Notes: generated by a model not told the origin, from the sequence alone. A DNA stretch of 64,000 bases from Rhizobium rhododendri (GCF_007000325.2 NZ_CP117267.1:248001-312000); one strand, 5' to 3'. Shown: positions 1 through 11,706, numbered from the stretch's first letter. Numbers and translations: made by a program.

Positions 1-826
1 AAACTTCGAGGAAGCCGGCTATAACGTGCCGAAGACGATGGAAGATCTGATCAAGCTCTCCGACCAGATCGTCAAGGACGGCGGCGTGCCGTGGTGCATC
101 GGGCTCGGATCGGGCGGCGCGACCGGCTGGCCGGCAACCGACTGGATCGAGGATCTGATGCTGCGCACGCAGTCTCCGACCGACTACGACAAGTGGACCA
201 CCAACGAGCTGAAGTTCAACGATCCGAAGGTCGTGGGGGCTATCGAGGAATTCGGCAAGTTCGCCAAGAACGCGAAATATGTCGACGGTGGCGTTGCAGC
301 CGTTGCCTCGACCGATTTCCGCGACAGCCCGAAAGGCCTCTTTTCGGTGCCGCCGAAGTGCTATCTGCACAAGCAGGCTTCGTTCATCCCGTCTTTCTTC
401 CCTGAGGGAACGAAGCTCGGGCAGGACGCCGACTTCTTCTACTTCCCGCCCTATGCCTCGCATCCTGAGCTCGGCAAGCCGGTTCTCGGCGCCGGTACTC
501 TGGCTGCGATCACCAAGGATTCGAAGGCCGCCCGTGCTTTCATCGAATTCCTGCAGACGCCTATCGCCCATGAAGTGTGGATGGCACAATCCGGCTTCCT
601 GACGCCCTACAAGGCCGTCAACACCGGTGCCTACGCCAACTACACGCTGAAGAAGGAAGGCGAGCTTCTGACTTCGGCCACAGCCTTCCGTTTCGACGGA
701 TCGGACCTGATGCCGGGCAAGATCGGCGCCGGCGCCTTCTGGACCGGCATGGTGGATTTCGTCGGCGGCAAGTCCGCACAGGCCTCGGCAGACGATATCC
801 AGAAAGCCTGGGACGGCATCAAGTAA
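1..826 (+). CDS. aglE: Alpha-glucoside ABC transporter substrate-binding protein AglE (3' part)
   Basis: The reading frame is open from the left edge (codons start at base 2), so the signal peptide and N-terminal lobe lie outside the window. About 274 residues remain, ending at TAA 824-826. The visible part has the mixed aromatic and acidic character of a family 1 sugar-binding protein (for example GSDLMPGKIGAGAFWTGMVD near the C-terminus). It is followed by two permeases, a GH13 glucosidase and an ABC ATPase, which is the known rhizobial agl order. It would be periplasmic and deliver alpha-glucosides such as sucrose, maltose or trehalose to AglFG. The identification rests mostly on this context. 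Confidence 0.85.
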   Translation, partial: NFEEAGYNVPKTMEDLIKLSDQIVKDGGVPWCIGLGSGGATGWPATDWIEDLMLRTQSPTDYDKWTTNELKFNDPKVVGAIEEFGKFAKNAKYVDGGVAAVASTDFRDSPKGLFSVPPKCYLHKQASFIPSFFPEGTKLGQDADFFYFPPYASHPELGKPVLGAGTLAAITKDSKAARAFIEFLQTPIAHEVWMAQSGFLTPYKAVNTGAYANYTLKKEGELLTSATAFRFDGSDLMPGKIGAGAFWTGMVDFVGGKSAQASADDIQKAWDGIK

Positions 827-946
827 GACCCTCATCTGAAAAGCCGCCGCCGGTATCCGGCGGCGGTCAGGATGGCCGCCAGCGTCGGGGAGGACGACGA
901 TGGCGGCCGCCACAAGCAGCAATCAAATGCGCAAGGGGAGGGACTT

Positions 947-1963
947 ATGATCTGGCAGATCGCTTCGGCACTGGGCGCCGTGGTTCTGGGCGTCGCCGCC
1001 TGCGCCGCCTATTTCCTGTTTTCCAACAAGTTGCTCGATTTCGCATTCCCGGCCCGGGATGGCGACGACGTTTTCGTCGCATCACGCAATCTGCGGCGTC
1101 GCTCGATCATCCGCCCCTGGCTGTTCATCGGGCCGGCACTGCTGTTGCTGGTCGTCTATCTCGTCTACCCGGTCGTTGCCACGTTCATCCTGTCCTTCTA
1201 CGACAAGGGCGGCGAGCAATATGTCGGGCTCGCCAATTACCAGTGGGCAATCGGTGACCGCGAGTTCCACCAGGCCATTTTCAACAACATCCTTTGGTTG
1301 GCCGTCGTGCCGGCCGCCTGCACCTTCTTCGGCCTCGTCATCGCAGTGATGACCGACCGGATCTGGTGGGGAAATATCGCGAAAAGCATCGTCTTCATGC
1401 CGATGGCCATCTCCTTCGTCGGCGCCTCCGTCATCTGGAAGTTCATCTACGAATATCGTGGTGGCAACGACACCCAGATCGGCCTGCTGAACGCCATCGT
1501 GCAGTTGTTCGGCGGCACGCCTGAGGTCTGGATCTCCATTCCCTTCTGGAACAACTTCTTCCTGATGATCATCCTCATCTGGATCCAGACCGGCTTTGCG
1601 ATGGTCATCCTGTCGGCAGCCCTGCGTGGCATCCCGGAGGAGACCATCGAGGCTGCCGTCATCGATGGCGCCAACGGCTGGCAGATCTTCTGGAAGATCA
1701 TGGTGCCGCAGATCTGGGGAACGATCGCCGTCGTCTGGACGACGATCACCATCCTCGTGCTGAAAGTCTTCGACATCGTTCTCACCATGACCAACGGTCA
1801 GTGGGACTCGATGGTACTCGCCAACCTGATGTTCAACTGGATGTTCCGTGGCGGTGGCGACAGCGGCCGTAGCGCCGTTATCGCCCTCATCATCATGGTC
1901 GCCGTCATGCCGATCATGATCTGGAACGTCCGGCGCGCCAACCAGGAAACGGGAGAGCACTGA
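947..1963 (+). CDS. aglF: Alpha-glucoside ABC transporter permease AglF
   Basis: Inner-membrane permease of 338 residues in the MalF-like family. Start chosen at ATG 947, which follows a purine-rich ribosome binding site (aaggggaggg); an ATG at 872 would add 25 residues with no membrane character. A first membrane segment near the N-terminus is followed by a cytoplasmic stretch, then the hydrophobic core beginning at about residue 45. The EAA loop that contacts the ATPase is visible as EETIEAAVIDGANGWQIFWK in the C-terminal half. It partners AglG and the ATPase AglK. The gap from aglE is about 120 bases and the stop is followed one base later by aglG, so the genes are probably cotranscribed. 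Confidence 0.9.
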   Translation: MIWQIASALGAVVLGVAACAAYFLFSNKLLDFAFPARDGDDVFVASRNLRRRSIIRPWLFIGPALLLLVVYLVYPVVATFILSFYDKGGEQYVGLANYQWAIGDREFHQAIFNNILWLAVVPAACTFFGLVIAVMTDRIWWGNIAKSIVFMPMAISFVGASVIWKFIYEYRGGNDTQIGLLNAIVQLFGGTPEVWISIPFWNNFFLMIILIWIQTGFAMVILSAALRGIPEETIEAAVIDGANGWQIFWKIMVPQIWGTIAVVWTTITILVLKVFDIVLTMTNGQWDSMVLANLMFNWMFRGGGDSGRSAVIALIIMVAVMPIMIWNVRRANQETGEH

Positions 1964-1964
1964 G

Positions 1965-3128
1965 ATGACCTTCGACAGGAGCTTCTTCAGCATTGGCCCA
2001 GCCCGGCTGTTCTTCCACGCCATGGTGCTTTTGATCGTCATCGTCTGGTTGGTGCCGACACTCGGCATCTTCGTCACCGCATTGCGCGACAAGGATCAGA
2101 TTACCGTCTCCGGCTGGTGGACGGCCTTTTACGGCTCCTCACAGACGACAGCAGTACGGCTCGACGCTGCAGACAAGCAGCAGCAGGACGGTACAAACTA
2201 CGTCATCTCAGGCTCGGTCTTTTCGAATGCGGGTTCGCTCGGCAAGGTCAGTGCGTTCGGCGTCAAGGCGCAGGACCCCTCAGCCTTCAAGGCCGGCGAG
2301 CCTGCCGATATCGGTAACGGCGAAACTTTGCTGATCAACACGGACGGCAGCTACAAATACACCAAGAACGCCGCCTTCGACGACACGCGCGGCAAGCGCA
2401 TATATATCTCCGTCGCCTCGCCGCCGGCCTTCACGCTGCAAAACTTCAAGTCGGTGGTGACGGGCGAGGGGATCGGCCAGTCTTTCATCAATTCGCTGAC
2501 CGTCACCATCCCAGCCACCATCATCCCGATCCTGATCGCCGCCTTCGCCGCGTATGCGCTGGCCTGGATGGAGTTTCCCGGCCGATCGCTGATGATTGCG
2601 CTGGTAGTCGGGCTGATCGTCGTGCCGCTGCAGATGTCGCTGATCCCTCTGCTGCGGCTCTATAACGACATCGGCTCTTTCCTCGGCGTGCCCTCGAAAA
2701 CCTATCCCGGCATCTGGCTTGCCCATACGGCCTTCGGCATGCCGCTCGCCATCTATCTGCTGCGCAACTACATTGCCGGCCTGCCGAAGGAGATCATCGA
2801 ATCCGCCCGCGTCGACGGCGCCAGCGATTTCGACATCTTCGTCAAGATCATCCTGCCGCTGTCCTTTCCGGCGCTCGCCTCCTTCGCGATCTTCCAGTTC
2901 CTCTGGGTGTGGAACGACCTTCTGATCGCCATGGTCTTCCTCGGCACCGCCAAGGACCAGCTGGTACTGACCGGCAGCCTCAATGCCCTGCTCGGCTCGC
3001 GCGGCGGCAACTGGGAAATCCTGACGGCCTCGGCCTTCGTCACCATCATAGTTCCGCTCCTCGTCTTCTTCGGTTTGCAGCGCTACCTGGTGCGCGGTCT
3101 GCTGGCCGGATCTGTCAAGGGCGGCTGA
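1965..3128 (+). CDS. aglG: Alpha-glucoside ABC transporter permease AglG
   Basis: Second permease of the transporter, 387 residues, MalG-like. ATG 1965 is one base after the aglF stop, so translation is probably coupled. The first membrane segment (about residues 15-36) is followed by roughly 125 polar residues before the second membrane helix near residue 180; that insert contains short repeated GS-type turns and would face the periplasm. The EAA motif reads EIIESARVDGASDFDIFVK. The C-terminus ends in the usual short basic tail. The long periplasmic insert makes this protein larger than the usual ~280 residues of MalG-type permeases. Confidence 0.9.
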   Translation: MTFDRSFFSIGPARLFFHAMVLLIVIVWLVPTLGIFVTALRDKDQITVSGWWTAFYGSSQTTAVRLDAADKQQQDGTNYVISGSVFSNAGSLGKVSAFGVKAQDPSAFKAGEPADIGNGETLLINTDGSYKYTKNAAFDDTRGKRIYISVASPPAFTLQNFKSVVTGEGIGQSFINSLTVTIPATIIPILIAAFAAYALAWMEFPGRSLMIALVVGLIVVPLQMSLIPLLRLYNDIGSFLGVPSKTYPGIWLAHTAFGMPLAIYLLRNYIAGLPKEIIESARVDGASDFDIFVKIILPLSFPALASFAIFQFLWVWNDLLIAMVFLGTAKDQLVLTGSLNALLGSRGGNWEILTASAFVTIIVPLLVFFGLQRYLVRGLLAGSVKGG

Positions 3129-3164
3129 CGCCTACAATTCGCATTCAAACAGGATCTCCCGGGA

Positions 3165-4817
<1,653 letters not shown>

Positions 4818-4841
4818 AGACAAGAACGGGAGGGGCTTGCG

Positions 4842-5936
4842 ATGACTGGACTGGTTCTGAAGGATATCCGGAAATCCTACGGCGCGGTGAATGTGCTGCA
4901 CGGCATCGACCTTGAAATCGCCCACGGCGAATTCATTGTCTTCGTCGGGCCGTCCGGCTGCGGCAAGTCGACGTTGCTGCGGATGATTGCCGGTCTGGAA
5001 AGCATTACCGGCGGCGAGATGATCATAGACGGTCGCGTCGTCAACCAGGTGCCGCCCTCGCGGCGCGGCATCGCCATGGTGTTCCAGTCCTATGCGCTCT
5101 ATCCGCATATGACTGTTTACGACAACATGGCGTTCGGCATGCGCATTGCCCATGAGAGCAAGCAGGAGATCGACCGCCGTGTGCGCGCGGCGGCCGACAA
5201 GCTGCAGCTGACGCAATATCTCGACCGCCTGCCGAAGGCGCTCTCCGGCGGCCAGCGCCAGCGAGTCGCTATCGGCCGCGCCATCTGCCGCAATCCGAAA
5301 GTCTTCCTGTTCGATGAGCCACTGTCGAACCTCGACGCTGCGCTGCGCGTCGCCACCCGCATCGAGATCGCCCGGCTGAACGATTCCATGCCGGATACGA
5401 CGATGATCTATGTCACCCATGACCAGGTGGAGGCGATGACCCTTGCCGACCGTATCGTGGTGCTGTCGGCCGGCCGCATCGAGCAGGTCGGCCCGCCGCT
5501 GGAACTCTACGAGCGTCCGGCCAATCTGTTCGTTGCCAAATTCATCGGCTCGCCCGCCATGAACATCATCCCGGCAACGATCGCCGAGGCAGGCGTATCG
5601 ACCGTGGTGACGCTGAAGGGCGGCAAGTCGGTAACGCTCGATATTTCTACCGATGCATCTGACAAGGGTGGCACGGCAAGTTTCGGTGTGCGCCCTGAAG
5701 ACCTGCGGCTGGCAGAGGGCGACGACTACCTGTTCGAGGGTGAGGTAGCGATCGTCGAGGCCTTGGGCGAGGTGACGTTGCTCTACATCGAAGGTCTCGT
5801 CGACGGCGAGCCGATCGTCGCCAAACTGCCCGGTATTGCCCCTGTCGAGCGCGGCCAGAAGATGCGCTTCATTGCCGACAAGGAAAAGCTGCATCTCTTC
5901 GACAGCGAGGGAAAGACCTATCGCCGGACGCGATAA
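4842..5936 (+). CDS. aglK: Alpha-glucoside ABC transporter ATP-binding protein AglK
   Basis: ATPase subunit of 364 residues in the MalK/UgpC family. Walker A is GPSGCGKST at about residues 36-44, the Q-loop is in MVFQSYALYPHM, the signature is LSGGQRQRVAIG and Walker B is KVFLFDEPLSNLDA, followed by the switch histidine in YVTHDQVEAMT. The C-terminal third is a TOBE/OB regulatory domain containing GVRPEDLRLA. ATG 4842 follows a strong ggagggg ribosome binding site. It energises uptake through AglFG and is the last gene of the operon seen here; no intrinsic terminator is obvious after it. Confidence 0.93.
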   Translation: MTGLVLKDIRKSYGAVNVLHGIDLEIAHGEFIVFVGPSGCGKSTLLRMIAGLESITGGEMIIDGRVVNQVPPSRRGIAMVFQSYALYPHMTVYDNMAFGMRIAHESKQEIDRRVRAAADKLQLTQYLDRLPKALSGGQRQRVAIGRAICRNPKVFLFDEPLSNLDAALRVATRIEIARLNDSMPDTTMIYVTHDQVEAMTLADRIVVLSAGRIEQVGPPLELYERPANLFVAKFIGSPAMNIIPATIAEAGVSTVVTLKGGKSVTLDISTDASDKGGTASFGVRPEDLRLAEGDDYLFEGEVAIVEALGEVTLLYIEGLVDGEPIVAKLPGIAPVERGQKMRFIADKEKLHLFDSEGKTYRRTR

Positions 5937-6046
5937 GGCGATGGGCATTTTACAACTTTCGCGACGTCAGCCTCGCACATCTAACAAAGTGTTAAATAAC
6001 GGCTGCTATTCTTGAAGCACGCCGTAACATTTGAAGGCTCACGATC

Positions 6047-6457
6047 ATGGCAGCATCCGTGCCGAAACAGCAGAACCATTTCCTGAACAAGGAAGAGTCC
6101 TTCATGTACGACCGCGAAGGTCGCTACAAGATGCAGGACACGATGAATGCGGCACGGATCGAATACACCGAAAAAGGCGTGATGCACCTGGCCTCACGCC
6201 GCTGCGACATCGTCAAGATTTCCATGAGCGGCGCCATTCTGGCGATCCTGACGCAGTATAACCTGCCGAAGCAATTCTATCTCGATATCCCGGACGCGCG
6301 CATCAACAAGGTCGGCTGCGTTCTGATGAAGGTTTTCCCCAACAACACCGTCGAGGTGCGCTTCCTGTCGCTGCTGAGCGAAAAGGAAATGAACAAGATA
6401 TTCGTCTACAGCACCCACCCGGCTCACCGAAACCATGTGCTGGATATCAGGGGTTAA
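6047..6457 (+). CDS. PilZ-like domain protein
   Basis: A 136-residue soluble protein. The segment SRRCDIVKISMSGAILAI resembles the PilZ beta-barrel core with its D/N-x-S-x-x-G element (here KISMSGA), and the tail has the beta-rich, hydrophobic pattern expected of the fold. The arginine cluster needed to bind cyclic di-GMP is only partly evident (RR before the core), so binding is uncertain. It stands alone, 110 bases after aglK, with a short inverted repeat (TAACA-aag-TGTTA, 5982-5994) in its upstream region. A second in-frame ATG lies at 6104. Many rhizobia carry several such single-domain proteins of unknown role. Confidence 0.65.
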   Translation: MAASVPKQQNHFLNKEESFMYDREGRYKMQDTMNAARIEYTEKGVMHLASRRCDIVKISMSGAILAILTQYNLPKQFYLDIPDARINKVGCVLMKVFPNNTVEVRFLSLLSEKEMNKIFVYSTHPAHRNHVLDIRG

Positions 6458-6529
6458 GGCTGGCAGCGGAGCGGGTTTGGCGTGCTGGCGGAAAATGTCC
6501 CGGCGGTCGAGACTTGGCGCGGTTGGAGT

Positions 6530-6994
6530 CTACAATCCCTTTTGCATGATCGAGTATGTCCTGCCGGTGTTTTCGAAGGTCTCGATGGTCGCCCAACCGG
6601 ACTTCATGTAAAAGCCCGCAGCATGGGACGTGTATAGCGTCAGACGCAGGATGCCTTCACGCCGAGCGAGCGATTCAAGCTCGGCTATCATGCGCGCACC
6701 ATGCCCTCGGCCCCTATGCGGCCTGTCGACGTAGACACCAGCCAGCCATGGATTAAGCTCGGGGCGTCCTTCCAGGTCATCCAGGCAAAGGGCTGACATC
6801 GCAACCGGCACTTCGTTTTCGAGCATGACAAGGACGGTCGGCATCAATTCCGAAACACTCGCCCCATCGATTTCGCGCTTCAACATCTCTTCGTGCGTAA
6901 CTGTGCCACCCTGGAAGAATGCCTCCCATCGCCAGGTGCCGGTCGTGTGCACGAGGTCCGGGCGCTCTTTCGTCGTCACGAAGGTAAGGGTCAT
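6530..6994 (-). CDS. GNAT family N-acetyltransferase
   Basis: Protein of 154 residues with the GNAT fold. The acetyl-CoA binding motif A is visible as VYVDRPHRGRGHGARMIAEL (R-G-x-G-x pattern), preceded by a beta strand ending in NPWLAGV, and followed by LRLTLYTSHAAGFYMKSGW, the usual motif B with its tyrosine. Start taken at ATG 6994 because the encoded protein then begins directly before the first strand; an upstream ATG at 7042 adds 16 residues. The acceptor substrate cannot be told from sequence. It is convergent with the PilZ-like gene. Confidence 0.8.
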   Translation of the reverse strand: MTLTFVTTKERPDLVHTTGTWRWEAFFQGGTVTHEEMLKREIDGASVSELMPTVLVMLENEVPVAMSALCLDDLEGRPELNPWLAGVYVDRPHRGRGHGARMIAELESLARREGILRLTLYTSHAAGFYMKSGWATIETFENTGRTYSIMQKGL

Positions 6995-7115
6995 AAAAGC
7001 TCTGCCGATGATCGCGTGGGGTCGGCATGCACTTACGGTCACTTTGCAAAAATGAGATGACGCTCCGACATCGCCAACCTGGCAAACAAGTTATGCCTAT
7101 TCCGACAGCCCCGCC

Positions 7116-7316
7116 TCAGAGCCTGCGCGCTGCCAGGCGACGCTTGTCACGCTCGACATATTCGGCGCCGCGCGCGGTCAGCCGGAACTCACGCTTCTGA
7201 AATTCGCCGCGAATCGTGATGAAGCCTTGCTCTTCGGCCTCCTTCAATGTCTTCAGGCCGGTACCCTTGGGGGGAGACTGCCAATCCAGGCCTTCGGCGC
7301 TGTGTAGCAAAACCAT
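7116..7316 (-). CDS. Short hypothetical protein, possible winged-helix remnant
   Basis: An open frame of 66 residues with a plausible helix-turn and a basic end (KREFRLTARGAEYVERDKRR), the kind of pattern seen at the wing of small winged-helix proteins. In-frame codons just upstream of the ATG encode WRNDIIKI, which also looks protein-like, before a stop at 7362-7364. This may mean that the gene has lost its 5' end or uses a non-ATG start. I do not recognise the family. Bases 7317-7548 upstream show no gene. Confidence 0.35.
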   Translation of the reverse strand: MVLLHSAEGLDWQSPPKGTGLKTLKEAEEQGFITIRGEFQKREFRLTARGAEYVERDKRRLAARRL

Positions 7317-7548
7317 GATCTTGATAATGTCGTTTCTCCATGGCCGATGCAGACAGCGGCGCTACGTGGTCGAATGCACGTTCCGAACGGCACCATTGAT
7401 CTGGAAAGACAATGTCGAAGCCGTCCCGGGTTCCGTCAGAAGTCCGTGTATAAAAGCCTGCCGCGCTTTGGTCAATTGACGCGCTGCGGCCGGTCGGCTT
7501 GTTTGGAGATGCCAAGAGTTCTGCCGGTTTTGGCGTGTGGCAGCTGAC

Positions 7549-7917
7549 CTATTTGGCAGAGACTTGCATCAATTCTATTCGGTTGCCGAAAGGATCGTTC
7601 ACATACACTCGCGTAAATCCCTCGAGCGGCTGGTCCGACGTGGTCTCATAGCCGGCATTCTGCAGGGTATGGCATAAACTTGCGAGGTCATCCACGAGAA
7701 GCCCGGGATGGGCCTTCTTCGCGGGTACGAAATCATGCTCGACACCGAGATGGATTTTGAGTTTCTCCATTCCAAACCAGCAGCCACCTCTTGACGCGAG
7801 ATGGAGCGGCTTTTCCAACTCTGGCAACCCGAGCACGCCGCTGTAAAACGCCCGGGCGACTTGTTCCTGTCCCGCAGGCATTGCCAGTTGAATATGGTCG
7901 ATCCCAATGACGGCCAT
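7549..7917 (-). CDS. VOC/glyoxalase superfamily protein
   Basis: Protein of 122 residues with the paired beta-alpha-beta-beta-beta modules of the vicinal oxygen chelate fold. The N-terminus (IDHIQLAMPAGQEQVARAFY) carries the usual first metal-ligand histidine, a central KIHLGVEHDF gives the second, and the C-terminus YVNDPFGNRIELMQ carries the DPxGNxxE motif with the glutamate ligand. This is typical of small glyoxalase/bleomycin-resistance-like or dioxygenase-like proteins. The substrate is unknown. It has its own upstream gap of about 200 bases to the acyltransferase gene. Confidence 0.85.
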   Translation of the reverse strand: MAVIGIDHIQLAMPAGQEQVARAFYSGVLGLPELEKPLHLASRGGCWFGMEKLKIHLGVEHDFVPAKKAHPGLLVDDLASLCHTLQNAGYETTSDQPLEGFTRVYVNDPFGNRIELMQVSAK

Positions 7918-8125
7918 TGAACCCCTCCGCCTTTCGTATTGAACGGGATCACCCTACGCAAAGATAGGCCCGATGTCTGCCGAGGGACAACAGGCAGACG
8001 CTGGACGGCTCGGCGATGGTAGGCCAGCCAAGTTCTATGATCTACCTGTCCTGGCAGCGCGGCGGAACGGCACGGATAATGGGCGGCTCATGCCGAATTC
8101 GCTGTCCGCGTCGGCGATGTCGCCA

Positions 8126-9286
8126 TCAGTTCAAGTGTGCCAGGGCCTGTCGACCGAGCGTCAGCATATTCCAGAATTGCGGGCGGGAAGGGCTTCTGCC
8201 GCCGAGAAGCAGGGCCAGGAAGCCGGGTGCGACGAGGCTCAGCACGAAGGTGGCGCAGACTGAGGCAGCCAACCCGACGAACGGTGCCGTCGCGAAGAAC
8301 AGCAGGTGCGCTGCACCGCCGATGCGAAATCCGAGGGTCTCGAAGCACATCCAGATGGCACCGGCGATCAGGGTATGACCGCAAAAGGCAAAGAATATCA
8401 CCGGCTCGAATGCGACCGTGAAGGCAACCAGCCGGGGGAAGCGCAGCAGTGCCTTCGTAGCCCACCAGAAGAGGATGGCGCCGGCGAACCGGTCAACGAG
8501 TTGCAGCACGCGAAGCGCCCAGTCGTGCTCGTGGTCGCCGATCCAGTCGTAATTCGCATAGAATGGCAGGCAGCCGATCGCCAGCAGGATCACGAACGAC
8601 AGGGGTGCGAGAATGCGGCTGTGACGATCTATGATATCAGGCGACGCCATTCCCTTGGCAAAGGCGAGGCCGATCGCAAAGAACAGGACGATCGCGCTGT
8701 TGGTGAATATTACGCCGTCGAGATTGAAGATACTGTTGGCAATCAGCAGTGCGAACAATAGCCACGGCTTTCTTTCAAGCGCATAGAGCAGAACAGGCGT
8801 CCAGAGAACTGAGACGAAGACGTCGCGCAGGAAATAGAGCGGCCCGTTGCGAGGGTAGCCCGAAATGCCGAAGAGATGCTGGGGGATGGCGCTGACATCG
8901 GGAAGGGTAGCCGGCCCGTCCAGCACCGCATCCTTGGCAATGATCACCGCGCTCCACAGGGCGAGGGGCACGACGACGGTCAGGATTTTCCGGCCCACCT
9001 GATCGCTCCAGGATTTAGAGCCGGCGAGGATGACCAGCAGATAGCCGGAAACGATGCTGAGCAGGGGTACGCTCGATCGGCCGATGATCTCGCGTATCAT
9101 CCAGATGATACCGGAGCTTGAAAACGCGGTGGTCGGAGGGTCGATCAAATAGGGCGGGATATGCATGTAGATCACCGCCAGGATGCAGCAGACCCGGGCA
9201 ATCTTGATCCGGCTCGACATCATCGGTGAGATTGTGGTCGGTGGAGCCGTCTCGGCGGTATCCGGTAAAGTTGTCTTTGAGACCAT
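8126..9286 (-). CDS. Acyltransferase family 3 integral membrane protein
   Basis: Membrane protein of 386 residues with about ten hydrophobic segments. After a polar N-terminal 25 residues comes RIKIARVCCILAVIYMHIPP, where the arginine and the histidine in YMH match the conserved R/H pattern of acyltransferase family 3 (OafA/OpgC-like), which O-acylate cell-surface sugars. The rest is strongly hydrophobic with short polar loops such as FYANYDWIGDHEHDW. Alternative starts exist at ATG 9223. It is not next to any sugar-polymer genes, so its acceptor is unknown. The neighbouring genes look like a patchwork rather than an operon. Confidence 0.75.
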   Translation of the reverse strand: MVSKTTLPDTAETAPPTTISPMMSSRIKIARVCCILAVIYMHIPPYLIDPPTTAFSSSGIIWMIREIIGRSSVPLLSIVSGYLLVILAGSKSWSDQVGRKILTVVVPLALWSAVIIAKDAVLDGPATLPDVSAIPQHLFGISGYPRNGPLYFLRDVFVSVLWTPVLLYALERKPWLLFALLIANSIFNLDGVIFTNSAIVLFFAIGLAFAKGMASPDIIDRHSRILAPLSFVILLAIGCLPFYANYDWIGDHEHDWALRVLQLVDRFAGAILFWWATKALLRFPRLVAFTVAFEPVIFFAFCGHTLIAGAIWMCFETLGFRIGGAAHLLFFATAPFVGLAASVCATFVLSLVAPGFLALLLGGRSPSRPQFWNMLTLGRQALAHLN

Positions 9287-9820
9287 TGGTTTTTCGCTTT
9301 TCCGCTAGAGCCAAACTGGGTTTCGCGTCACCTCTACACGCTGAAGGAAAGGCATGCTACCAGAAATTGCTGACATAATGCGGTTATCTTGCTGTTTATG
9401 CAGCGATATATTTTTGAGTGAGGGCTAGATGCAGAGTGGTGGGGTTGTATGCTTACGGCACAGGTGCCCCTTGACCGTCAGGATACTGGTAAAATATGGC
9501 CTGTCGTTTCAAACCGATAGGGTGAAATTTATCTTGGTTCCCTCATGGGTTTTCTCACGCATCGCGGTCGTCGAAAGGCATCGAATCTCTGCCAGGAGAG
9601 AGTTCGCGATGGTTGTGAGGCCGCTATGGCCTCGCCTGTTGAAAACGCAGGCAAAACGCGGTTGAGCATGCACGTCCCAAAGGCTGGAGGCCGAGGATAA
9701 CGTGATCTGGTCCGGCAGTTTATGTCGAAAGGATCGGGTGTGCCGCCGCAAGCTTCAGGCGGTCACACCAAAATTCGAAGCCGCGGCCGGCCAGCCGAAG
9801 CTGGGTAGCCGCGCCTTGCC
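9287..9820. other. Intergenic stretch without a recognisable gene
   Basis: 534 bases between the acyltransferase start and the end of edd. Short open frames occur (for example 9429-9665 plus and 9509-9751 minus), but they have no ribosome binding site and no protein-like composition. The part near 9360-9420 is AT-rich and may hold the promoter of the acyltransferase gene. A small stem GAGGCC/GGCCTC lies near 9617-9633. Nothing else is seen. Confidence 0.5.
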
Positions 9821-11638
9821 TCAGGCGAAGACGCCGGCGCCCTGGTCGGCCGGGCCGGCGGCGCGGCGGAAGGGGGCGAACAATTCGCGGCCCATGCCGT
9901 ATTCGTTGTCCGACAAGTCGATCATGACTGGTGTGCGTTCCGCAAGGTCAGCGGCATCGACCATCAGTTCGAGCGTACCGGCGATAGCGTCGATGCGGAT
10001 CATGTCGCCTTCCTGGATGCGCGCGATCGGGCCGCCGTCTACGGCCTCTGGCGTCACATGGATCGCCGCCGGGATCTTGCCGGACGCGCCGGACATGCGC
10101 CCGTCGGTCAGGAGTGCCACCCGGAAGCCGCGATCCTGCAGCACGCCGAGTGCCGGCGTCAGCTTGTGAAGTTCGGGCATGCCGTTGGCCTTCGGCCCCT
10201 GGAAGCGCACCACGGCGACGAAGTCGCGGTTGAGCTTGCCTTCCTTGAAGGCTTCCTGCAGCTCCTTCTGGTCGTGAAAGATGACTGCCGGCGCTTCGAT
10301 GACGTGGCGCTCCAGCTTGACGGCGGAAATCTTGATGACCGCTTTGCCGAGATTGCCGCGCAGCATCTTCAGCCCGCCATTGCCCTGGAACGGCATTTCG
10401 ATGCTGGCAAGCACCTTGGGATCGGCGCTCTTCTCGGCCGACGGCTGGCGGGTGACCGTGCCGTTTTCGCCAAGCAGGGCGTCGACGGTGTAAGCCTCCA
10501 GCCCATGGCCGAACACGGTCCTGACGTCGTCATGGACGAGGCCGTGCTTCAGGAGCTGCTTGATGAGGAATCCCATGCCGCCGGCGGCGTGAAAATGGTT
10601 CACGTCGGCCTGGCCGTTCGGATAGACGCGGGCGAGCAACGGCACCGCGTCGGAGAGCTCGGATATATCCTGCCAGGTCAGCATGATGCCGGCCGCGCGT
10701 GCCATTGCGACCAGATGCATGGTGTGGTTGGTCGAGCCGCCGGTCGCGTGCAGGCCGACGACGCCGTTGACGATCGAGCGCTCGTCGATCATCTCGCCGG
10801 CAGGTGTATATTCGTTGCCGAGCGCGGTGATCGCCAGCGCCCGCTTCGTCGCTTCGCGGGTGAGCGCCTCGCGCAGGGGCGTGCCGGGATTGACGAAGGA
10901 GGCGCCGGGCATGTGCAGGCCCATGATCTCCATCAGCATCTGGTTCGAGTTGGCCGTGCCGTAGAAGGTGCAGGTACCTGGCCCATGATAGGATTTGGAC
11001 TCTGCTTCCAGCAGTTCCGCCCTGCCGACCTTGCCTTCGGCGAACAGCTGGCGGACACGTGATTTCTCGTCGTTCGCAAGACCTGATGTCATAGGCCCGG
11101 CGGGAACGAAGATCGCCGGCAGATGGCCGAAGCTCATGGCGGCAATGAACAGACCCGGCACGATCTTGTCGCAGACGCCGAGATAGAGCGCCGCGTCGAA
11201 CATGTTGTGCGACAGGCCGACGGCCGCCGACATGGCGATCAGGTCCCGCGAAAAAAGCGACAGTTCCATGCCCGGTTGTCCCTGCGTCACGCCATCGCAC
11301 ATGGCGGGAACGCCGCCTGCGACCTGCGCAATGCCGCCGGCCTCAGTGGCTGCGGCCCGGATGATGTCTGGGTAGCGCTCGAAGGGCTGATGGGCCGATA
11401 ACATGTCGTTATAGGAGGTGATGATCCCGAGATTGGCAACCTGGTCTGCGGCCAGGGCATCCTTCTCGGAGGGGGAACAGACGGCGAAACCATGGGCAAG
11501 GTTGGCGCAGCCGAGCGTGCTGCGCTGAGCGCCTTTGCTGCCTACCTCTCTCAGACGACCGAGATAGCGTTCGCGCGACGCTTTTGAGCGTTCGACGATG
11601 CGGGCGGTGATCGCGGATATGCGTGCGTCAGCGGACAT
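9821..11638 (-). CDS. edd: 6-phosphogluconate dehydratase Edd
   Basis: Entner-Doudoroff enzyme of 605 residues that converts 6-phosphogluconate to 2-keto-3-deoxy-6-phosphogluconate in the cytoplasm. It belongs to the IlvD/Edd iron-sulfur family: [19 protein letters not shown] and [20 protein letters not shown] carry cluster-associated cysteines, and the C-terminal [19 protein letters not shown] block is the family signature. The length matches Edd proteins. It is the last gene of zwf-pgl-edd, starting 68 bases after pgl. The eda aldolase that would complete the route is not in this window. Confidence 0.95.
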   Translation of the reverse strand: MSADARISAITARIVERSKASRERYLGRLREVGSKGAQRSTLGCANLAHGFAVCSPSEKDALAADQVANLGIITSYNDMLSAHQPFERYPDIIRAAATEAGGIAQVAGGVPAMCDGVTQGQPGMELSLFSRDLIAMSAAVGLSHNMFDAALYLGVCDKIVPGLFIAAMSFGHLPAIFVPAGPMTSGLANDEKSRVRQLFAEGKVGRAELLEAESKSYHGPGTCTFYGTANSNQMLMEIMGLHMPGASFVNPGTPLREALTREATKRALAITALGNEYTPAGEMIDERSIVNGVVGLHATGGSTNHTMHLVAMARAAGIMLTWQDISELSDAVPLLARVYPNGQADVNHFHAAGGMGFLIKQLLKHGLVHDDVRTVFGHGLEAYTVDALLGENGTVTRQPSAEKSADPKVLASIEMPFQGNGGLKMLRGNLGKAVIKISAVKLERHVIEAPAVIFHDQKELQEAFKEGKLNRDFVAVVRFQGPKANGMPELHKLTPALGVLQDRGFRVALLTDGRMSGASGKIPAAIHVTPEAVDGGPIARIQEGDMIRIDAIAGTLELMVDAADLAERTPVMIDLSDNEYGMGRELFAPFRRAAGPADQGAGVFA

Positions 11639-11706
11639 GAGGAACCCCTGTCTTCAATCGGTTGCCGTGTTTTTGTGGCGGCGCGGACGCGGCCTTCGGG
11701 CTCCGG

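Noticed and set aside
9429..9751. Short ORFs on both strands in the gap before edd
   Set aside because: No ribosome binding site, no protein-like composition and no recognisable family.
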